Positions 16,786 to 26,154 are shown, counted from the stretch's first letter. The stretch: 64,000 nucleotides of DNA from Planomonospora sp. ID67723 (GCF_015711605.1 NZ_JABTEZ010000003.1:806001-870000); one strand, 5' to 3'. Translations and numbers: made by a program. The notes: generated by a model from the letters alone, not told the origin.

Positions 16786-17715
16786 ATGCCGGAGTCACCG
16801 GACGTGCACAGGTCACCAGATTCGCTCCCGGAGAAGCCGGGGCCGCGGCGAGGACGGAGGCCCGCCCGGCCCGATCCGGAGTCCGGCCCGGTGGCGCTGC
16901 TCGCGCACCGGCTCTGGGAGCTCAAGGAGAGAGCGGGCGACCCGTCTTTTGCGGAGATGTCCTCCCGCCTGGGGGCGGCGGCTTCGAAGTCGTCGCTGGC
17001 GGCCGCCGCCCGGGGGCAGACACTCCCGAGCTGGGAGACGACGTGGGAGTTCGTCCGGGTCCTCGCGGTCGGCCGGCTGGGGCAGGAGGAGCAGGAGACC
17101 GAGCGGGAGTGGCGGGCGTACTGGGAGCAGGCCAGGACCGAGAGTCTGCCGGCCTCCTCCACGGTGGAGAGTGAGCCGGTGGAGAGCGAGCCGGTGGAGA
17201 GCGGACCCGGTCCGGCCGCACCGTCGTTCCGCATCGGCAAGCCGGTCATCCTGAGCGTGTTGTCCGCCGTCCTCGCGGGTGGCACCGGCGCGCTGGTCAC
17301 CGCGTTCTCGCCCTTCGACGGCGAGAGCGCGGGGGAGCAGGCCGTGCCGCACGAATCGTCGACGTGGACGGCGCAGCCGCGTGACGACTCCGCCTTCGAG
17401 GGGGACGTCACCTATCCGGATGGGAGCACGGTCCGCAGAAGGGCGTCCTTCACCAAGGTGTGGCGGATCCGCAACACCGGAACCGTTCCCTGGGAGGGAC
17501 GGTATCTCACCCGGATCAACAGCACGCCGTGCCGTGCCCCCGAGCGGATCGCGATCGAGCCGACCGCTCCGGGCAAGGCGATCGACATAGCGGTGCGCGT
17601 CCGCGCCGCCGCCGGCCCGGCCAGATGCAAGATCTTCTGGAAGATGACCAGCGAGGACGGAACCCCGCTGTTCGCCGAGAAGAAGCCGATCTTCCTGGAC
17701 GTCAGCGTGAAGTGA
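16786..17715 (+). CDS. Helix-turn-helix / transmembrane / NBR1 Ig-like domain protein
   Basis: 309 residues in three parts. Residues ~35-110 form an all-helical Xre-like region (HRLWELKERAGDPSFAEMS, a conserved feature of actinobacterial Ser/Thr-kinase-linked and NBR1 proteins). A Glu/Val/Ser-Pro tandem repeat (VESEP x3, ~127-140) leads to one membrane helix (~153-174). Outside, residues ~203-309 form an Ig-like domain with the NBR1-type motif FTKVWRIRNTGTVPWEG and a cysteine pair. The topology suggests an intracellular DNA- or protein-binding head coupled to an extracellular Ig domain. The start ATG 16786 has only a weak upstream purine run. Confidence 0.8.
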   Translation: MPESPDVHRSPDSLPEKPGPRRGRRPARPDPESGPVALLAHRLWELKERAGDPSFAEMSSRLGAAASKSSLAAAARGQTLPSWETTWEFVRVLAVGRLGQEEQETEREWRAYWEQARTESLPASSTVESEPVESEPVESGPGPAAPSFRIGKPVILSVLSAVLAGGTGALVTAFSPFDGESAGEQAVPHESSTWTAQPRDDSAFEGDVTYPDGSTVRRRASFTKVWRIRNTGTVPWEGRYLTRINSTPCRAPERIAIEPTAPGKAIDIAVRVRAAAGPARCKIFWKMTSEDGTPLFAEKKPIFLDVSVK

Positions 17716-17886
17716 TCGCGGGAGGGGGCGCAACGCCTTGTCCGACCCGCCCGCGGCCCGTCGCATGCCGCTTCGTTGTAGACCGCGCCGACGGCACAGG
17801 GTAGCGTCCCTCCCGACGGAACAATGTTCCGGTCCGGCGCGGTCGAAGCGCCGGGCAACGCGTGGACCCATGGCTGAGGGGAAGGC

Positions 17887-18414
17887 ATGCAGTTCGGGCG
17901 CACCTATGAAGAGTTCGAGGTCGGCGCTGTCTACAGGCACTGGCCCGGGAAGACGGTGACAGAGTACGACAACCATCTGTTCTGTCTCCTGACCATGAAC
18001 CACCATCCCGTTCACATGGATGACAACTACTCGGTGACCACGGACCACGGCCGGAACCTCGTCGTCGGCAACTACGTCTACTCTCTGCTGATCGGCATGT
18101 CCGTTCCGGACGTCTCCGGGAAGGCGATCGCCAATCTCGAGGTCGAGTCGCTCAAGCACGTCGCCCCCACGTTCCACGGTGACACGATCTACGGCGAGAC
18201 GACCGTGCTGGACAAGCGGCGATCGGCGTCGAAGGAGGATCGCGGCATCGTCCATGTGGAGACCAGGGGATACAAGCAGGACGGCACCGTGGTCTGCGTC
18301 TTCCGCCGCACGGTCATGGTTCCGACGGCGGCCTACCTGAAGGAACGCGGCGACCAGCCGGGACGCCCGGCTCCTCGGTCCCAGCAGCCGCTGACGCCGG
18401 CACCCGGCGCGTGA
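17887..18414 (+). CDS. MaoC-like hotdog-fold dehydratase
   Basis: 175 residues of the MaoC/FAS1-hydratase hotdog family, which hydrate enoyl-CoA thioesters. Seen are an N-terminal FEVGAVYRHWPGKTVTEYDN segment and HPVHMDDNYS, matching the D-x4-H-type active-site region, plus the central helix. The C-terminus has a 25-residue Pro-rich tail. GGGGAAGG precedes ATG 17887. It lies 58 bp upstream of an acyl-CoA dehydrogenase on the same strand, so the two probably act together in catabolism of a carboxylic acid or branched acyl-CoA. Confidence 0.88.
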   Translation: MQFGRTYEEFEVGAVYRHWPGKTVTEYDNHLFCLLTMNHHPVHMDDNYSVTTDHGRNLVVGNYVYSLLIGMSVPDVSGKAIANLEVESLKHVAPTFHGDTIYGETTVLDKRRSASKEDRGIVHVETRGYKQDGTVVCVFRRTVMVPTAAYLKERGDQPGRPAPRSQQPLTPAPGA

Positions 18415-18472
18415 TCACGAAGATGGTGAGGATCGTGCCGGACGTCCCCCCCGTGGCTGAAAGGAACCGCCG

Positions 18473-19633
18473 GTGGACTTCGAGCTGAACGACGAGCAGC
18501 GGATGTTCCGCCGCACCCTGCGCGAGTTCGTCGACTCCGAGATCGTGCCGGTCGCCCCGGAGTGGGAGCGGACCGGCCGCTACCCCACCGAGATCGTCGA
18601 GCGGTTCAAGCACCTGGGGCTGTTCGGGATGACGGTCCCGGAGGAGTACGGCGGGCTCGCCCTGGACCGGGTCTCCTTCGCGCTGGTCTTCGAGGAGATC
18701 GCACGCGGATGGATGGGTGTGGCCGGGGTGCTCGGCTCGCACTCGCTGGCCGCGTGGATGATCGCCGAGCACGGGACCGAGGAGCAGAGGAAGGCGTACC
18801 TGCCGGACCTGGCCACCGGCGCCCGCCGTACCGGCATCGCGCTGACCGAGCCGGGCGCGGGCACGGACCTGCAGGGCATCCAGACCCGGGCGGTGCGCGA
18901 CGGCGACCACTACGTGGTCAACGGCACCAAGACGTGGATCACCAACGCCCGCCACGCCGACCCGATGCCCGTGCTGGTCAAGACCTCGGTCGCCGAACCC
19001 GCCCACCGCGGCATGTCCCTGCTCCTCGTCGAGGCCGGGACTCCCGGCTACACCGTCAGCCGCGACCTGCCCAAGCTCGGCTACAAGGGCACAGAGACCT
19101 GCGAGATCGCGCTGGTGGACGTGCGGGTGCCGGTGGCGAACCTGCTCGGCGGGGTCGAGGGCCGGGGCATGCAGCAGGCCCTGTCGGCCCTGGAGCTCGG
19201 CCGGATCAACATCGCCGCCCGCGCCGTCGGCGTCTCCCAGTGCGCCTACGACGCCGCGCTGAACTACTCCCGCGAGCGTCACGCCTTCGGCCGGCCCATC
19301 GCCGACTTCCAGGCGATCCAGCTCAAGCTGGCCGACATGGCCACCGACATCCAGGCCGCCCGGCTGCTCACCTACTGGGCGGCCACCCGCTCGGCGGCGG
19401 GCGCGGTGAACGCCGAGGCCGCGATGGCCAAGTACTTCGCCTCCGAGGTCGCGCTGCGCACCACGATGGAGGCCATGCGCATCCACGGCGGCTACGGCTA
19501 CTCCCAGGAGTTCGTCGTCGAACGCCTGTACCGCGACGCGCCGCTGATGGCCATCGGCGAGGGCACCAACGACGTCCAGCGGATGGTCATCGCCCGATCC
19601 CTCATCTCGGGGAAGGCGCGGGTCGGCTGGTGA
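18473..19633 (+). CDS. Acyl-CoA dehydrogenase
   Basis: A 386-residue FAD-dependent acyl-CoA dehydrogenase introducing the alpha-beta double bond into acyl-CoA. Family blocks are ALTEPGAGTDLQG (flavin/substrate contact), WITNA, the GYKGTETCEI region, RHAFGRPIADFQAIQ, and IHGGYGYSQEF followed by GEGTND, whose Glu is the usual catalytic base position. Start GTG 18473 with AAGGAA 6 bp upstream. It pairs with the preceding MaoC gene; a TetR regulator follows after a palindromic operator. Confidence 0.94.
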   Translation: MDFELNDEQRMFRRTLREFVDSEIVPVAPEWERTGRYPTEIVERFKHLGLFGMTVPEEYGGLALDRVSFALVFEEIARGWMGVAGVLGSHSLAAWMIAEHGTEEQRKAYLPDLATGARRTGIALTEPGAGTDLQGIQTRAVRDGDHYVVNGTKTWITNARHADPMPVLVKTSVAEPAHRGMSLLLVEAGTPGYTVSRDLPKLGYKGTETCEIALVDVRVPVANLLGGVEGRGMQQALSALELGRINIAARAVGVSQCAYDAALNYSRERHAFGRPIADFQAIQLKLADMATDIQAARLLTYWAATRSAAGAVNAEAAMAKYFASEVALRTTMEAMRIHGGYGYSQEFVVERLYRDAPLMAIGEGTNDVQRMVIARSLISGKARVGW

Positions 19634-19667
19634 GCCGGGCGGTTGTGACGTAAACCACGCCTCAGAA

Positions 19668-19702
19668 CTGTCCGATCGGTCAGATCCTGACCGATCGGAC
19701 AG
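19668..19702. promoter_or_regulatory. Perfect 16+16 bp palindromic TetR operator
   Basis: CTGTCCGATCGGTCAG (19668-19683) and CTGACCGATCGGACAG (19687-19702) are exact inverted repeats around ATC. The site lies 34 bp after the acyl-CoA dehydrogenase stop and just upstream of the TetR gene, so autoregulation is the obvious reading. Confidence 0.85.
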
Positions 19703-19728
19703 GCATGCTTGAGGGGGAGGTGGTTTCC

Positions 19729-20280
19729 GTGTCACGCAACGCCCGCCCGGGCACGCGGCAGGAGATCCTGGACGCCGCGGCCAGGCTGTTCGCCGCCACC
19801 GGATTCAAGGGCACGTCGTTGCAGGACATCGCCGGTGAGGTCGGCTGCTCCAAGGCCGCGCTGCTGTACCACTTCGACGGCAAGGACGCGATCCTGGCCG
19901 AGCTGGTGGCGCCCGCCGTCGCGGCGTTCGCGGCGCTCGACGCCCGGCTGGCCGGCCTCGACGAGGGGGCCGCGCAGCTCGCCGCCGTCGAGGGGTTCGT
20001 CGATCTCGTGATGCGCTTCCGGCGTGAGGTCACCGTCCTGTACGGCGACATCCCGGACCTGCTCCAGCGCCCGGCTCTGGCGACGGTTCAGGAGATGACC
20101 GACCGGCTTCTCGACGCCCTCACCGGCCGCTCGCCCGAGCCGGCGGCCCGGGCCTCGGCGCTGATGGTGCTCGGCGGCATCCCCGTCGTCTGCCTGGAAC
20201 CGGCCGGGCTCGGCGACGACGAGCTGCGCTCGGTCCTGATCCGGAGCGCGGCTCGAGCCTTGAACCTCCCCGTCGCCTGA
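19729..20280 (+). CDS. TetR family transcriptional regulator
   Basis: A 183-residue TetR repressor. The HTH lies in residues ~10-55 (RQEILDAAARLF, TSLQDIAGEVGCSKAALLYHF). I chose GTG 19729, which has GAGGGGGAGG 8 bp upstream; ATG 19705 would begin only 2 bp after the operator and lacks a ribosome binding site. The ligand-binding C-terminus is unassigned. It probably controls itself and the downstream MMPL transporter, 85 bp away on the same strand. Confidence 0.92.
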   Translation: MSRNARPGTRQEILDAAARLFAATGFKGTSLQDIAGEVGCSKAALLYHFDGKDAILAELVAPAVAAFAALDARLAGLDEGAAQLAAVEGFVDLVMRFRREVTVLYGDIPDLLQRPALATVQEMTDRLLDALTGRSPEPAARASALMVLGGIPVVCLEPAGLGDDELRSVLIRSAARALNLPVA

Positions 20281-20365
20281 CGGCCCTTCCCGTCGCCTCT
20301 CCCTGACGTCCCCGTTGTTCACCTGATATTTCCCACTTTCTCGACTTTTCCGACAAGGATTTTTC

Positions 20366-22543
20366 ATGGCCACCCTGCTGTACCGGCTCGGCCGGGCCTC
20401 TTTCCGCCACCGGCGGACGGTCCTCGTCCTGTGGCTCGCCCTGCTGGCCGCCCTCGGCGGGGCCGCCGCCGCCTTCATGGGCCCGACGGCCAGCAACTTC
20501 ACGATGCCCGGGACCGAGTCGCAGCGCGCGCTCGACGCCCTGGCCAGGCAGTTCCCCCAGGCCGCCGGGGCGACCGGCACCATCGTCGTCGCCGCCCCCG
20601 AAGGGCGGAAGCTGGCGTCCCCGCAGGATCTCGCGACCCTCCAGGCACTGGTGAAGGAGGCCGGGAGCCTGCCCGGTGTGGTGGCCGCCGTCGACCCGTT
20701 CCGGGTCGGCGCGGTCTCCCCGGACGGCCGTTACGCCCTGATCCAGGTGCAGTTCGCCGCGCGCGGTGACAAGGTGACCGACGCCCAGCGCGACGCCTAC
20801 GAGAAGGTGGGCGCCTCCGCGGAGAGCACCGGTCTGCGGGTGGAACGCGGCGGCGAGGTGACGTCGGCCGAGCCGGAGATCGGCTCGACCGAGGCGCTCG
20901 GTGTCGCCGTCGCGGCGGTCGTCCTCATCGTCACCTTCGGCTCGCTGGTGGCCGCCGGGATGACCATGCTCAACGCCCTCATCGGCCTCGGCGCCGGCAT
21001 GGCAGGGCTCTTCGCCCTCAGCGGCACCGTCGAGCTGACCAGCACCGCCCCGGTCCTCGCCCTCATGCTCGGACTGGCCGTCGGCATCGACTACTCGCTG
21101 TTCATCACCTCCCGGCACCGGCAGAACCTCCTCGACGGGCTGGAGCCCGAGGAGGCCGCCGCGCGCGCCGTCGGCACCGCCGGCTCGGCCGTCGTCTTCG
21201 CCGGCGCCACGGTGGTCATCGCGCTGGCCGGCCTGGCGGTGGTCGGCATCCCGTTCCTGACCGTGATGGGCCTGGCCGCCTCGGGCACCGTGGCCGTCGC
21301 CGTGCTGGTGGCGATCACCCTGCAGCCCGCACTACTCGGCTTCGCCGGCCGCCGGATCCTGCCCCGCAGGCTCCGGGCCGGCGCGGTGGCGAACGAGACC
21401 GCCCCGCCCGCGGGCTTCGGGTTCCGCTGGGCGGGCGTCGTCACCCGCTGGCGGGTGGTCTTCCTCCTCGCCGGAGTCCTGGGTCTGGCCGGGCTGGCCG
21501 TACCGATGCCCGACATGCGCCTGGCGCTGCCCGACGCGGGGACCGCGCCGGCCGGAAGCTCGCCGCGCGAGGCGTACGACCTCATCAGCGAGGGATTCGG
21601 GCCCGGATTCAACGGCCGGCTGGCCGCCGTGGTCTCCAGCGGCTCCGCCGGCACCACCGCCTCGGCCGCCGAGCAGGCCGCCACGCTGATCCGGAGCACC
21701 AAGGGCGTGCTCGCGGTCGCCCCGCCGCAGCTCAACGCGGACGGCACCACGGCGCTGCTGGCCGTGATCCCGGCCACCGGCCCCACCGACGCCGCCACCG
21801 AGACCCTGGTGCACGACATCCGCGCCAAGGCCGGGGAGATCGGCGAGGCGGACTTCGCCCTGACCGGAGCCACCGCGATCGGCATCGACGTCTCCGCCAA
21901 GCTCGCCGGCGCCCTCCCGGTCTACCTGCTGCTCGTCGTCGGGCTGTCGGTCCTGCTGCTGATGCTGGTCTTCCGCTCGGTGCTCGTCCCGGTCAAGGCC
22001 GCCCTCGGCTTCCTCCTCACCGTCGGCGCCACCTTCGGCATCACCGTCGCGGTCTTCCAGTGGGGATGGGCCGCGGAGCTCCTCGGCGTCGACACACCCG
22101 GCCCGCTGGTCAGCTTCCTGCCGATCCTGCTCATCGGCATCCTGTTCGGGCTCGCCATGGACTACCAGGTCTTCCTCGTCTCCCGGATGCGTGAGGACTT
22201 CGTCCACGGCGACACCGCCCAGCAGGCCACCGTCAACGGCATGGGGCACGGGGCCCGCGTCGTCACCGCCGCCGCGCTCATCATGATCTCGGTCTTCGGC
22301 GGCTTCGTGCTCATGAACGACCCGATCATCAAGTCGATGGGCTTCGCCCTCGCCGTCGGCGTCGCCATCGACGCCTTCGTCGTGCGGATGACGATCGTGC
22401 CCGCGGTGATGTCCCTGCTGGACGACGTCGCGTGGTGGCTGCCCCGATGGCTCTCCCGCGTCCTGCCCAACGTCGACATCGAGGGCGAGCAGCTACGCGC
22501 CCACCTGGGTCACGACGCCGAGAAGGTCCCCGCGGGCGTCTGA
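20366..22543 (+). CDS. MMPL/RND family transporter
   Basis: A 725-residue membrane transporter with the internal duplication typical of MMPL proteins: each half has one helix, a large extracytoplasmic loop and five more helices. Seen are the N-terminal HRRTVLVLWLALLAALGG helix and the LGLAVGIDYSLFITSR and ILFGLAMDYQVFLVSRMRE motifs, which hold the paired D-Y proton-relay residues. Substrates of relatives are lipids or hydrophobic drugs. The TetR upstream suggests inducible efflux. AAGGA precedes ATG 20366 and a strong terminator follows the stop. Confidence 0.93.
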   Translation: MATLLYRLGRASFRHRRTVLVLWLALLAALGGAAAAFMGPTASNFTMPGTESQRALDALARQFPQAAGATGTIVVAAPEGRKLASPQDLATLQALVKEAGSLPGVVAAVDPFRVGAVSPDGRYALIQVQFAARGDKVTDAQRDAYEKVGASAESTGLRVERGGEVTSAEPEIGSTEALGVAVAAVVLIVTFGSLVAAGMTMLNALIGLGAGMAGLFALSGTVELTSTAPVLALMLGLAVGIDYSLFITSRHRQNLLDGLEPEEAAARAVGTAGSAVVFAGATVVIALAGLAVVGIPFLTVMGLAASGTVAVAVLVAITLQPALLGFAGRRILPRRLRAGAVANETAPPAGFGFRWAGVVTRWRVVFLLAGVLGLAGLAVPMPDMRLALPDAGTAPAGSSPREAYDLISEGFGPGFNGRLAAVVSSGSAGTTASAAEQAATLIRSTKGVLAVAPPQLNADGTTALLAVIPATGPTDAATETLVHDIRAKAGEIGEADFALTGATAIGIDVSAKLAGALPVYLLLVVGLSVLLLMLVFRSVLVPVKAALGFLLTVGATFGITVAVFQWGWAAELLGVDTPGPLVSFLPILLIGILFGLAMDYQVFLVSRMREDFVHGDTAQQATVNGMGHGARVVTAAALIMISVFGGFVLMNDPIIKSMGFALAVGVAIDAFVVRMTIVPAVMSLLDDVAWWLPRWLSRVLPNVDIEGEQLRAHLGHDAEKVPAGV

Positions 22544-22552
22544 CGCCCGCCG

Positions 22553-22578
22553 GTCCGGGGGCGTCCGCGCCCCCGGAC
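22553..22578 (+). terminator. Stem-loop terminator after the MMPL gene
   Basis: GTCCGGGGGCG (22553-22563) and CGCCCCCGGAC (22568-22578) form a perfect 11-bp stem with loop TCCG, separating the MMPL unit from the downstream LytS-type kinase. Confidence 0.85.
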
Positions 22579-22626
22579 CCGTGGGGCAGCGTGCCCGGGC
22601 CGGGCGCGGCCGGTAGGGTCCGGGAC

Positions 22627-23823
22627 GTGGAACCCGTCGTCGCCGTGTTGCTGGTCGTCGCACTGGCAGGCATCCCGGCCCTGGTGCTGTGGCGGGTGCT
22701 GCGCGGGCGGCAGGAGCTGGGCAGCAGCCCGGCCGAGCGGGCCACGTTCGAGACCCTGCACACCGCCTCGCTCGCCGCGCCGCCGCTGCGGGCCGGGCTG
22801 ACCGAGTCGGGCAGCCAGAAGGCCTCCCGGCACCTGCGCGAGCTGCTCGGCTCCCCGGCGCTGGCCATCACCGACGAGCAGCGGCTGCTGGTCTACGACG
22901 GCGAGGGCGACCACCACGCCCACGAGGCGTTCGCCAACGCGGCCAGGACCCTGGCCGACGGCCGCACCCAGGTCCTCGGCCCGGAGGTCGTCTCGTGCGA
23001 GCTGCCGGAGTGCCCCATCCGGTTCGCGGTCGTGGTGCCGCTGACCACCGACGGCCGGGTGGTCGGTTCGCTGGCCGCCTACGGCGGGCACGCCTCGGCC
23101 GGGCTGGTCCGGGCCACCCACGAGGTGGCCAGCTGGGTCGACTCCCAGCTGGAACTGGCCGAGCTGGACCGCTCCCGGACGCGGCTGATGGAGGCCGAGG
23201 TCCGGGCGTTGCGGGCGCAGATCTCCCCGCACTTCATCTACAACTCACTGACCACGATCGCCAGCTTCGTCCGCTCCGACCCCGACCGCTCCCGCGAGCT
23301 GCTGCTGGACTTCGCCGACTTCACCCGCTACTCCTTCCGGCGGCACGGGGAGTTCACCACGCTCGCCGAGGAGCTGCGCTCCATCGACCGCTACCTGACC
23401 CTGGAGCGCGCCCGGTTCGGCGACCAGCTCCAGGTCACCCTGCGCATCGCGCCTGAGGTGCTCCCGGTGGCGGTGCCGTTCCTGTGCCTGCAGCCGCTGG
23501 TCGAGAACGCGGTACGGCACGGCCTGGAGAGCAAGCCCGGTGTCGGCCGGATCTCGATCGTCGCCGAGGACGCGGGGGCGGAGTGCCGGATCAGCGTCGA
23601 GGACGACGGGGTCGGCATGGAGCCCGACCGGCTCCGCCGCATCCTGTCCGGCGACGCCGACGAGCGCTCAGGGACCGGGGGAGTGGGCCTGGCCAACGTG
23701 GACGAGCGCCTGCGCCAGGTCTACGGCGACGAGTACGGTCTGGTGGTGGAGACCGGCAGGGGTGCCGGGACGAAGGTCAGCGTCCGCCTGCCCAAGTATC
23801 ACCCCGGCGTCTCCGCCCGCTGA
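22627..23823 (+). CDS. LytS-type sensor histidine kinase (His_kinase family)
   Basis: 398 residues: one N-terminal membrane helix (~4-22), a GAF-like cytoplasmic domain (~60-175), the His_kinase motif ALRAQISPHFIYNSL with H202, and a HATPase_c domain (NAVRHG, DDGVGM, GVGLANVDERL). I chose GTG 22627 so that the protein starts with the membrane helix; a longer in-frame extension runs through the MMPL terminator and is unlikely. Its partner is almost certainly the LytTR regulator at 25393, now separated by an MFS gene. Family relatives act with LytTR regulators to sense extracellular carboxylates. Confidence 0.9.
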   Translation: MEPVVAVLLVVALAGIPALVLWRVLRGRQELGSSPAERATFETLHTASLAAPPLRAGLTESGSQKASRHLRELLGSPALAITDEQRLLVYDGEGDHHAHEAFANAARTLADGRTQVLGPEVVSCELPECPIRFAVVVPLTTDGRVVGSLAAYGGHASAGLVRATHEVASWVDSQLELAELDRSRTRLMEAEVRALRAQISPHFIYNSLTTIASFVRSDPDRSRELLLDFADFTRYSFRRHGEFTTLAEELRSIDRYLTLERARFGDQLQVTLRIAPEVLPVAVPFLCLQPLVENAVRHGLESKPGVGRISIVAEDAGAECRISVEDDGVGMEPDRLRRILSGDADERSGTGGVGLANVDERLRQVYGDEYGLVVETGRGAGTKVSVRLPKYHPGVSAR

Positions 23824-24041
23824 GAGGCGCCGACCCGCCCGCGTGCCGTCTGCGCCGCCCGTGCTGTCCGTTTCATCTGCGTCCCGTGGGGTGCCGGATC
23901 CACGCTCTGGCCTCCTCCTTCGCGGAAATTCTCCTTCCCTGCGTCCGAGATGTCACGTAGTAGTGGAGATATCGCACAAGTTATGTCAAGATCGCCTATC
24001 TGCTCGCACGCATCCGAAACCGCCCCCGCCTCGGAGGGTTC

Positions 24042-25337
24042 ATGAGCACCAGCCGCACGGACGCCCCGGACCCCGCCACCGACCCGGACCCTCTGCCCCC
24101 GGTCGCGAAGGGGCTCGGACGGCGGTTCTGGTTGTTGTTCTCCTCCAGCACCGCCTCCAACCTGGCGGACGGCATCGGCAAGGTCGCCCTGCCGCTGCTG
24201 GCGGTGAGCCTCACCCGCGAGCCCGTGCTCGTCGCGGCCCTGTCATCGCTCACCTTCCTGCCCTGGGTGCTGTTCGCGATCGTCAGCGGGACGCTGGTGG
24301 ACCGGGTGGACCGGCGGCGGGCGATGATCGTCGCCCAGTTGGTCAGGACCGCGGTGGTCGGCCTGCTGGCGGTGGCGGTGGTGACCGGACAGGCGGCCCT
24401 GTGGATGCTCTATGCGGCGGCCTTCGCCCTGGGCGCGGTCGAGACGCTCTACGACAACGCCGTCAACGCCATGACGCCCCTGGTGGTCAGGCGCGACCAG
24501 TTGGAGAAGGCCAACGGCCGGACCCAGACGGCGGTCGTCGTCGCCGACAGCTTCCTCGGCGCCCCGCTGGGCAGCGCGCTGTTCGTGCTCGCCGCCGCCC
24601 TGCCGTTCCTGGCGAACTCCCTGGGATTCCTGCTGGCCGCGGTGCTCCTGCTCCTCCTGCCGGGAAACTACAGCGCCGAGCGGGACACCGAACGGCCCGC
24701 GAACCTGCGCGCGGAGATGGCCGAGGGCATCCGCTGGCTCTGGAACCACAAGCTGCTGCGCGGGATCACCCTGATCGTCGGGCTGGCGGCAGGGGCGTTC
24801 AACGCCGTCATGGCGGTGCTGGTGCTGTTCGTGGTGGACCTGCTCGGCCTGCCGCCCGCCACGTTCGGCTGGTTCCTGCTCGCCGCCGCGGCCGGCGGCG
24901 TGACCGGCGGTCTGGTCGCGGCGCCCCTGGCCCGCAGGCTGCCGAGAATGGTGGTCATGGCCGCGGGGACGGGGGTTCCCGCGATCTGCTTCGTGCTCAT
25001 CGGGGCGTTCCCCTCCGCGCCGGTGCTCGCGGTCGCCTGCACGGTCGGTGCCCTCGGGACCGTGGTGTCCAACGTCGTGATCATGTCGGTCCGCCAGGCC
25101 CTGATCCCGTCACACCTGTTCGGCCGGGTGCTCGGGGCGATCCGCACGGTGCTCTGGGCCTTGATGCCCATCGGCGCGCTGGTGGGCGGCCTGATAGCCG
25201 AGAGGTTCGGGCTGCGGGCCCTCGCGGTGTCCGGCGGAGGCCTCATGCTGGTGCTCGTGGTCCCGCTCATGCTGACGGTGCACCGCCACCGGGAGCTGCT
25301 GACCGTGCTGAACAGCCCGGATACTGTTGACACCTGA
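24042..25337 (+). CDS. MFS transporter (12-TM, drug-efflux-like)
   Basis: 431 residues with about 12 hydrophobic helices. The MFS loop 2-3 signature appears as SGTLVDRVDRRR, and the N-terminus SSSTASNLADGIGKVALPLLA is typical of the MFS_3/enterobactin-exporter group. Its 5' flank (23880-24010) is less GC-rich than the surroundings, suggesting its own promoter. The position between LytS kinase and LytTR regulator genes is unusual and looks like an insertion into an ancestral operon. Substrate unknown. Confidence 0.9.
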   Translation: MSTSRTDAPDPATDPDPLPPVAKGLGRRFWLLFSSSTASNLADGIGKVALPLLAVSLTREPVLVAALSSLTFLPWVLFAIVSGTLVDRVDRRRAMIVAQLVRTAVVGLLAVAVVTGQAALWMLYAAAFALGAVETLYDNAVNAMTPLVVRRDQLEKANGRTQTAVVVADSFLGAPLGSALFVLAAALPFLANSLGFLLAAVLLLLLPGNYSAERDTERPANLRAEMAEGIRWLWNHKLLRGITLIVGLAAGAFNAVMAVLVLFVVDLLGLPPATFGWFLLAAAAGGVTGGLVAAPLARRLPRMVVMAAGTGVPAICFVLIGAFPSAPVLAVACTVGALGTVVSNVVIMSVRQALIPSHLFGRVLGAIRTVLWALMPIGALVGGLIAERFGLRALAVSGGGLMLVLVVPLMLTVHRHRELLTVLNSPDTVDT

Positions 25338-25392
25338 TGTCTGATTCATCACCCTCTAGGGATTCCGTAGTGAACAACCCGGAGGAGTGAGC

Positions 25393-26154
25393 GTGACCGG
25401 CCTGCGTGTCCTGGCGGTGGACGACGAGCTTCCCGCCCTGGAGGACCTGGCCTACCTGCTGCGGGCCGACCCCCGTATCGGAGAGGTCTCGCTGGCCAGG
25501 GACGGGGCCGCCGCGCTGCGCGCCCTGGACCGGGCGATCGCCGACGGGCGGCCGGTCGACGCGGTCTTCCTCGACATCCGGATGCGCGGTCTGGACGGGG
25601 TGGTACTCGGTAGGCTGCTGTCGCAGTTCGCCAACCCGCCGAAGGTGGTCTTCGTGACGGCCTACGAGGAGCACGCGGTGGACGCCTTCGAACTCAAGGC
25701 CGAGGACTACCTGCTCAAGCCGGTCCGGCCCGAACGGCTGGCCGAGGCCATCCGGCGGGTGTGCGTCTCGGCGGAGCTGCCGGACGGCGACGGCGGAAGC
25801 CGTACCGACCCCGGGACCATCCCGGTCGAGCTCGGCGGCGTGACCCGGTTCGTGGCCAGCACCGAGGTCCGCTACGTCGAGGCGCAGGGCGACTACGCCC
25901 GTCTGCACACCGCCGGAGGCAGCCACCTGGTCCGCATCTCGCTGGCGACGCTGGAGGAGCGCTGGGCCTCGGCGGGGTTCGTCCGGGTCCACCGCAGCCA
26001 CCTGGTCGCGGTCAAGCACATCGACGAGCTGCACATCGACTCGGGACGCTGCGTGGTCCGCATCGGCGAGGCCGAGATCCCGGTCAGCCGCCGCCACACC
26101 CGGGAGCTGCGCGACCTGCTGGTCCGCCGGGCGCGCAAGGGACGCGCGGAATGA
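25393..26154 (+). CDS. LytTR-type response regulator
   Basis: A 253-residue regulator. The receiver domain has DDE at 10-12, phospho-acceptor D61 (FLDIRMRG) and K109 (LLKP). The LytTR DNA-binding domain (~140-245) has the YVEAQGDYARLHT and FVRVHRSHLV signatures. GGAGGAG (25381-25387) sits 5 bp upstream of GTG 25393; GTG 25387 would overlap it. The stop overlaps the next gene (ATGA). It is likely driven by the LytS kinase at 22627 and likely controls the symporter genes downstream. Confidence 0.94.
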   Translation: MTGLRVLAVDDELPALEDLAYLLRADPRIGEVSLARDGAAALRALDRAIADGRPVDAVFLDIRMRGLDGVVLGRLLSQFANPPKVVFVTAYEEHAVDAFELKAEDYLLKPVRPERLAEAIRRVCVSAELPDGDGGSRTDPGTIPVELGGVTRFVASTEVRYVEAQGDYARLHTAGGSHLVRISLATLEERWASAGFVRVHRSHLVAVKHIDELHIDSGRCVVRIGEAEIPVSRRHTRELRDLLVRRARKGRAE

